Notes under the pieces: generated by a model
What the model saw: the letters and a program-made list of their open reading frames with translations, nothing else
Database searches by the model: none
What the model was told of the DNA's origin: nothing
Made by a program: the position numbers and the translations under genes
Origin: an uncultured Clostridia bacterium
GTDB lineage: Bacteria > Bacillota > Clostridia > Lachnospirales > Anaerotignaceae
DNA length: 25,639 bases
Assembly (NCBI GenBank): GCA_910583755.1
Contig: CAJTZO010000035.1
Location: forward strand, 1-25,639
Direction: 5' to 3'
Shown here: one piece after another, positions 21,947-25,639 of the stretch
How positions within the stretch are numbered: the stretch's first letter is position 1
Layout: every line of letters begins with the position of its first letter

Positions 21947-23341
21947 ATGTCAAACAGCAATGAAATGAAAAAAACACTAGGCTTATCTACTGCTTTAGCA
22001 ACAGTAGTTGGTTCCGTTATTGGTTCCGGAGTATTTTTTAAACCACAATCTATTTACACTACTACAGGTGGTGCACCCGGTCTGGGTATGATAGCTTGGA
22101 TTATAGGTGGTTTTGCCAGTATTGCAGCAGCATTAACTTTTGCTGAAATTGCTATTTTAATTCCAAAAACAGGTGGTATGGTTGCTTATTTAGAAGAAGC
22201 ATTTGGAAAAAAATTGGGCTATTTAACAGGTTGGATGCAAAGCGTTTTATTTTATCCTGCTATGATTGCTGCTCTTTCTGTTATTTGTGCGCAGCAGCTC
22301 GAACTTTTTACAAATAATCCTGCTTTGACACCTGCTATCACCATTGCAATTATTATTATTATTATTGTATTAAATGCGCTTGGTTCTGGTGTAGGCGGTG
22401 CCGTTCAAGTTGTTTCAACCGTCTGCAAATTAATACCCTTGATATTGCTTATGATATTCGGTTTTATCAAAGGTTCTGGACAAAATCCTATTTTTAGCCC
22501 TATGGTCGGAGAAGGTATCAGAGCAGGAAATGCATTAAGTTCTTTACTTTTGGCTGTATTATTTTCCTTTGAAGGTTGGACAAACGTTGGAGCAATTGCA
22601 GGAGAAATGAAAAATCCCGGAAAAGATTTGCCTCTTGCTATTGTAGGTGGTGTTTCTGCCATTATGGCTGTTTATTTTGTCATCAATTTAGCTTATCTTT
22701 GGGTATTGCCTGCAAGTACATTAGGTGCAACAACAACACCAGCTGCTGATGTTGCAACTGCTATTTTTGGTGAAGTTGGTGGAAAAATTATTGCTGTTGG
22801 TATTATGATTTCTGTGTTTGGAGCCTGCAACGGTTTCGTGCTTTCCGGTTCTCGTGTTGCTTATTCTTTAGCAGCAGAGGGTTCTTTACCAGCAAGTAAT
22901 GTACTTTCCAAATTAAATGGTGCACAAGTTCCTATGAACTCCATTATATTGGTAGGTGCCATTGGTGCCGTTTATTCTTTAACAGGACAATTTAATTTAT
23001 TAACAGATGTTGCTGTATTTTCTTGCTGGATATTCTATACTTTAACTTTTGTTGCTGTTATGAAGCTTCGAAAAATGGAAAAATGGGCAAATGCAGACAG
23101 AATTTATAAGGTACCATTATATCCTGTTATTCCAATCATTGCTATTGTTAGTGGTGTTTATGTTATCTTAAATCAGCTTTTTATTTGTGATTCTGTAACA
23201 TTATCAGAAACATTTGCAACTTTAGGCTCTGGTCATCTAATTGAAGCAATCTCTACCGATAACAGACTGCGCTCTGTGATTAGTATTATTATTACTTTAA
23301 TTGGATTACCAGTTTATAGTGCCATTTCAAAATCAAAATAA
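21947..23341 (+). CDS. APC-superfamily amino-acid transporter under glycine control
   Basis: A 464-residue, 12-segment membrane protein of the amino acid-polyamine-organocation superfamily, closest in feel to the LAT/SteT group (serine/threonine exchangers). TM1 has the substrate-backbone motif GSVIGSGVF (22-30). TM2 is followed by FAEIAILIPKTGGMVAYLEEAFG (65-87), typical of the group. TM6 has FSFEGWTNVGAIAGEMKNPGKDLP with the family's FEGW. The ATG has AAAGGAGG 6 nt upstream. The glycine riboswitch in its leader makes glycine, or glycine plus small neutral amino acids such as serine, threonine or alanine, the likely substrate; direction of transport is not shown. A strong terminator follows at 23351-23403. 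Confidence 0.9.
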   Translation: MSNSNEMKKTLGLSTALATVVGSVIGSGVFFKPQSIYTTTGGAPGLGMIAWIIGGFASIAAALTFAEIAILIPKTGGMVAYLEEAFGKKLGYLTGWMQSVLFYPAMIAALSVICAQQLELFTNNPALTPAITIAIIIIIIVLNALGSGVGGAVQVVSTVCKLIPLILLMIFGFIKGSGQNPIFSPMVGEGIRAGNALSSLLLAVLFSFEGWTNVGAIAGEMKNPGKDLPLAIVGGVSAIMAVYFVINLAYLWVLPASTLGATTTPAADVATAIFGEVGGKIIAVGIMISVFGACNGFVLSGSRVAYSLAAEGSLPASNVLSKLNGAQVPMNSIILVGAIGAVYSLTGQFNLLTDVAVFSCWIFYTLTFVAVMKLRKMEKWANADRIYKVPLYPVIPIIAIVSGVYVILNQLFICDSVTLSETFATLGSGHLIEAISTDNRLRSVISIIITLIGLPVYSAISKSK

Positions 23342-23350
23342 TGGGTATAT

Positions 23351-23403
23351 CTCCCTCTTTTTTCGCATATGTTAAACAAACTATGCAAAAAGAGGGAGTT
23401 TTT
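23351..23403 (+). terminator. Terminator between the APC transporter and the flippase gene
   Basis: CTCCCTCTTTTT (23351-23362) pairs with AAAAAGAGGGAG (23387-23398), with an inner GCATA/TATGC helix, a 12-nt loop and T5 (23399-23403). The T-run is followed immediately by the ATG of the next gene, whose ribosome site GAGGGAG is the 3' arm of the hairpin. Confidence 0.85.
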
Positions 23404-24927
23404 ATGAGCAAAAAAACACTCATTACTGGTACATTAATTTTAACTTCTGCCAGTTTAATTACAAAATTAATTGGTTTTTTTTACAGAGTTTATATGGTTA
23501 ATTTGATTGGCTCTGAAGGTATGGGACTTTATCAATTAATTATGCCAATTTATATGTTGACTTGGAGTATCACCTCCTCCGGCTTTACTACTACCATATC
23601 CAAATTAACAGCACAGGAAAAAGCACGGAATCAAACTGGAAACATGGGGCGTATTTTAAAACAATCCCTTTTTATGACCCTTTTGGCTAGTATTCTTATT
23701 AGTAGTTTTTTATTTTTTTGTGCAGATTGGTTTTCAGCAGTCATATTAAAAGAGCCTCGTACCGCTTTTGCATTTCGGATACTTGCCATTGCAATTCCTT
23801 TTATGTCAAGCGGCTCTTGTATTCGTGGGTATTTTTTAGGCTTACAATATGCTATTGTACCTGCTATCTCCCAAGTCTTAGAACAAATTGTACGTATTAT
23901 TGCAATTTATTGCACTGCTTCTTTGTTTGTGCCAAAAGGATTATCTTATGCTTGTGTGTGTGCTGTTATCGGTATTGTTTCGGGAGAAGTCATTTCTTTT
24001 TTATTTGTATTTTTCCATTATCTTCACTTTAAAAGAAAAAAGAAATATATTAAAAAACCATCCCTTTGTTCTTCCAAAACATTTTTTATGATTTGTAGCA
24101 TGGCGATTCCTTTAACAGCAAGTCGTGTTGTTAGTTCCTTTTTGTCTACTGCTGAAAATATCTTAATCCCTCAAAGGTTACAACTTTTTGGTCTTTCTGC
24201 TACAGAAGCCATGCGTACTTACGGAGAATTAACTGGTATGGCAATGCCTTTAATTTTATTGCCTTCTGCCTTTTTAACTTCTATTTCAGTCTCTTTAGTA
24301 CCAGAAATCTCAGAAGCTTCTGCTATCAACAAACAAAATAAAATTTCTGCCACAGTATCCGCTACATTATTATTTTCTTCTATTTTAAGTATTGGTGCAG
24401 GCATTGTATTCGCTGTTTTTCCAAAAGAAGTCTGTTATATTGTATATGGGCATAGTGACTTAGGAGATATTCTTTTTTTACTTGCATTTATCTGTCCTTT
24501 TTTGTATATGCAAATGACCATAAATGGCTTATTAAATGGTTTAGGAGAACATACCTTTATTTTTCAAACAAATGTGCTTTCTTCTATTATAAATATTGCT
24601 TTTATTTACTTTTTTATTCCAGTATATGGTGTTTATGCTTACTTAGCTGGGTGGTTTTTAAGTTTAATTGTGACAATGGTGCTTTCTCTCTATAAAATTT
24701 TTTGCTGTACACGAGTACATATTTTATTTGGAAATTGTTTTTTTAAGCCTCTTTTAGCTGGTAGTGCTTCTGGCTTTATCATACGTTATATCATCCAAAT
24801 AGGTTCTCCCTCTAAACTCTTTTTTTTGCTCTGTCTCACTTGTATGATGTTATTATATTTCCTCTTTTTACTTCTTTTATTTCCTTTTTTAAGAAAAAAG
24901 GATAGAAAGAACTTTAACGATGTTTGA
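23404..24927 (+). CDS. SpoVB-family lipid-linked oligosaccharide flippase
   Basis: A 507-residue protein with about 14 membrane segments in the MVF/MOP superfamily (Polysacc_synt domain with the SpoVB-like C-terminal part). It has ITKLIGFFYRVYMVNLIGSEGMGLYQLIMPIY near the N-terminus, then SGFTTTISKLTAQE, IRGYFLGLQ and LLNGLGEHTFIF. Bacillus subtilis SpoVB is of similar length (518) and acts in spore cortex formation, so flipping a peptidoglycan-type lipid precursor is likely; paralogs such as YtgP/MurJ-like proteins cannot be excluded. The start is placed at 23404 (MSKKTLITG). The frame also opens at 23341, but those 21 codons are the terminator hairpin of the preceding gene and code no family sequence. 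Confidence 0.85.
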   Translation: MSKKTLITGTLILTSASLITKLIGFFYRVYMVNLIGSEGMGLYQLIMPIYMLTWSITSSGFTTTISKLTAQEKARNQTGNMGRILKQSLFMTLLASILISSFLFFCADWFSAVILKEPRTAFAFRILAIAIPFMSSGSCIRGYFLGLQYAIVPAISQVLEQIVRIIAIYCTASLFVPKGLSYACVCAVIGIVSGEVISFLFVFFHYLHFKRKKKYIKKPSLCSSKTFFMICSMAIPLTASRVVSSFLSTAENILIPQRLQLFGLSATEAMRTYGELTGMAMPLILLPSAFLTSISVSLVPEISEASAINKQNKISATVSATLLFSSILSIGAGIVFAVFPKEVCYIVYGHSDLGDILFLLAFICPFLYMQMTINGLLNGLGEHTFIFQTNVLSSIINIAFIYFFIPVYGVYAYLAGWFLSLIVTMVLSLYKIFCCTRVHILFGNCFFKPLLAGSASGFIIRYIIQIGSPSKLFFLLCLTCMMLLYFLFLLLLFPFLRKKDRKNFNDV

Positions 24928-25114
24928 CGGGAGCGTTACAAGAATTACAAATGAAACATAAACTGTAGGTAATTGGTAAATTAAAAGAAAAACCCTTATA
25001 TTCTGTTGTTGGCAAAAAGTAAAGTTTTTCTCTTGCAGGGTTTTAGGGACAACATCCCTAATGTCTTTCTCCTTCATAATGGCACACTTTAGGAAAATTT
25101 TTTACAACAGTGCT

Positions 25115-25140
25115 TAATTTCTATACCCAAAAGTCGATAT
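25115..25140 (+). promoter_or_regulatory. Candidate sigma-D (sigma-28) promoter
   Basis: TAAT (25115-25118), a 14-nt spacer and GTCGATAT (25133-25140) match the B. subtilis SigD consensus TAAA-N14/15-GCCGATAT in 10 of 12 positions. It ends 25 nt before the ATG of the next gene. No sigma-A promoter is evident in 24928-25165; that gap otherwise holds only a weak hairpin near 25044-25060. Confidence 0.6.
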
Positions 25141-25165
25141 ATAAGTATAGAAGGAGGAATGGAAT

Positions 25166-25603
25166 ATGGCAATTTCAGGAGTGGGAAATCATAATTTATA
25201 TTCATATGTCAAAAATAAAGAAGTAGAAAATAGTGCTAGTTCAGATTATTCGGATTATTTGTCAAAAAAATACGATTGTGTAAAAAATGGAACTGTACTA
25301 ATATCAAAAGCATATTTAAAAGAATGTACAGAAAACCCCGATAAAGCAAAAGAATTAGAAGAAAGTCTTGCTTTTTACAATGAAAGCTATCAAAGTGGTT
25401 ATGCAAATGCAAAAGCAAATGCAAGTGCGATTGGCGCAAAATTAGTTGACTATTCAGAAAGTTGGAGTATTGATAGTACAGGAAATATAACAATGATAGC
25501 TTCTACAACAGTAACTTCAGGGGATAACATAAAAGGCTGGAAAGAACAAAAAGAAGAACAAACAAAACGATTGTCTGAAAAAAAAGGTTATGTATTCAAA
25601 TAA
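25166..25603 (+). CDS. Small protein of unknown function, possibly of the SigD regulon
   Basis: A 145-residue soluble protein with no signal peptide or membrane segment. The N-terminus (1-25) is Gly/Asn/Ser/Tyr-rich and flexible-looking. About 27-90 are helical and charged (SDYLSKKYDCVKNGTVLISKAYLKE, read in two parts), and about 95-125 are strand-like with SWSIDSTGNITMIASTTVTSG. The tail is a Lys/Glu-rich helix (WKEQKEEQTKRLSEKKG). It resembles short uncharacterised proteins common in Lachnospiraceae (perhaps DUF6033-like; from memory and uncertain). AAGGAGG lies 8 nt before ATG. The sigma-D-type promoter suggests motility-linked expression. The window ends 36 nt after the stop. Confidence 0.8.
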   Translation: MAISGVGNHNLYSYVKNKEVENSASSDYSDYLSKKYDCVKNGTVLISKAYLKECTENPDKAKELEESLAFYNESYQSGYANAKANASAIGAKLVDYSESWSIDSTGNITMIASTTVTSGDNIKGWKEQKEEQTKRLSEKKGYVFK

Positions 25604-25639
25604 GTGAATAAGAGAATACTACAGATATAAAAATGAAGA

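Noticed and set aside
23341..23403. Upstream start giving a 528-residue flippase with TAATG overlap
   Set aside because: The extra 21 codons are the terminator hairpin; the ATG at 23404 has GAGGGAG at correct spacing and begins the family sequence.
1..25639. CRISPR array, prophage or transposase genes
   Set aside because: No regularly spaced direct repeats, phage genes or transposase frames are seen on either strand; the only mobile-like feature is the non-coding repeat family.

Overview
The window is AT-rich bacterial DNA, and its features point to a Gram-positive anaerobe of the Clostridia, probably Lachnospirales-like. The evidence is a tyrosyl T-box leader, strong AAGGAGG ribosome sites, TTGACA/TATAAT promoters with 16-17 nt spacing, a SpoVB-family flippase, a tandem glycine riboswitch and an Mbh-ordered Mrp antiporter operon. 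The taxonomic placement is inference; no marker gene in the window fixes a genus.

Layout. 1-650 (- strand): two near-perfect tandem promoters fire off the left edge, probably into an rRNA or other stable-RNA operon. They are preceded by two tRNA-Ser genes (GGA and UGA) with their own promoters. 777-3199: pepT (+), a small lipoprotein (-), then a tyrosine T-box leader. 3200-9451 (+): tyrS, followed by a probable operon of a DUF362/ferredoxin protein, a secreted protein, a stop-interrupted secreted protein gene, and larC-larE-larB. These three lar genes make and load the nickel-pincer (NPN) cofactor, but larA is not in the window.

18990-9704 (-): a ten-gene antiporter operon in the order E-F-G-MbhD-(MbhE+MnhB)-C-D, followed by three more large MrpD/NuoLMN-type subunits. 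It has a consensus promoter and a roughly 300-nt leader that contains a terminator and a possible pseudoknot. 21262-19718 (-): an NhaC-type Na+/H+ antiporter. 21595-23341 (+): promoter, tandem glycine riboswitch, terminator and an APC amino-acid transporter. 23404-24927 (+): a SpoVB-like flippase whose ribosome site lies inside the preceding terminator hairpin. 25115-25603 (+): a small cytoplasmic protein behind a sigma-D/sigma-28-type promoter.

A family of degraded intergenic repeats is scattered through the window. The best copy (19439-19712) has about 40-bp terminal inverted repeats that act as outward-facing terminators. It looks like a non-autonomous (MITE-like) element.

The items most worth a second look are: the structured leader of the Mrp-like operon and its four ion-channel subunits, the glycine switch on an APC transporter with apparent ON logic, the larA-less nickel-cofactor cluster next to a DUF362 protein, and the repeat family.
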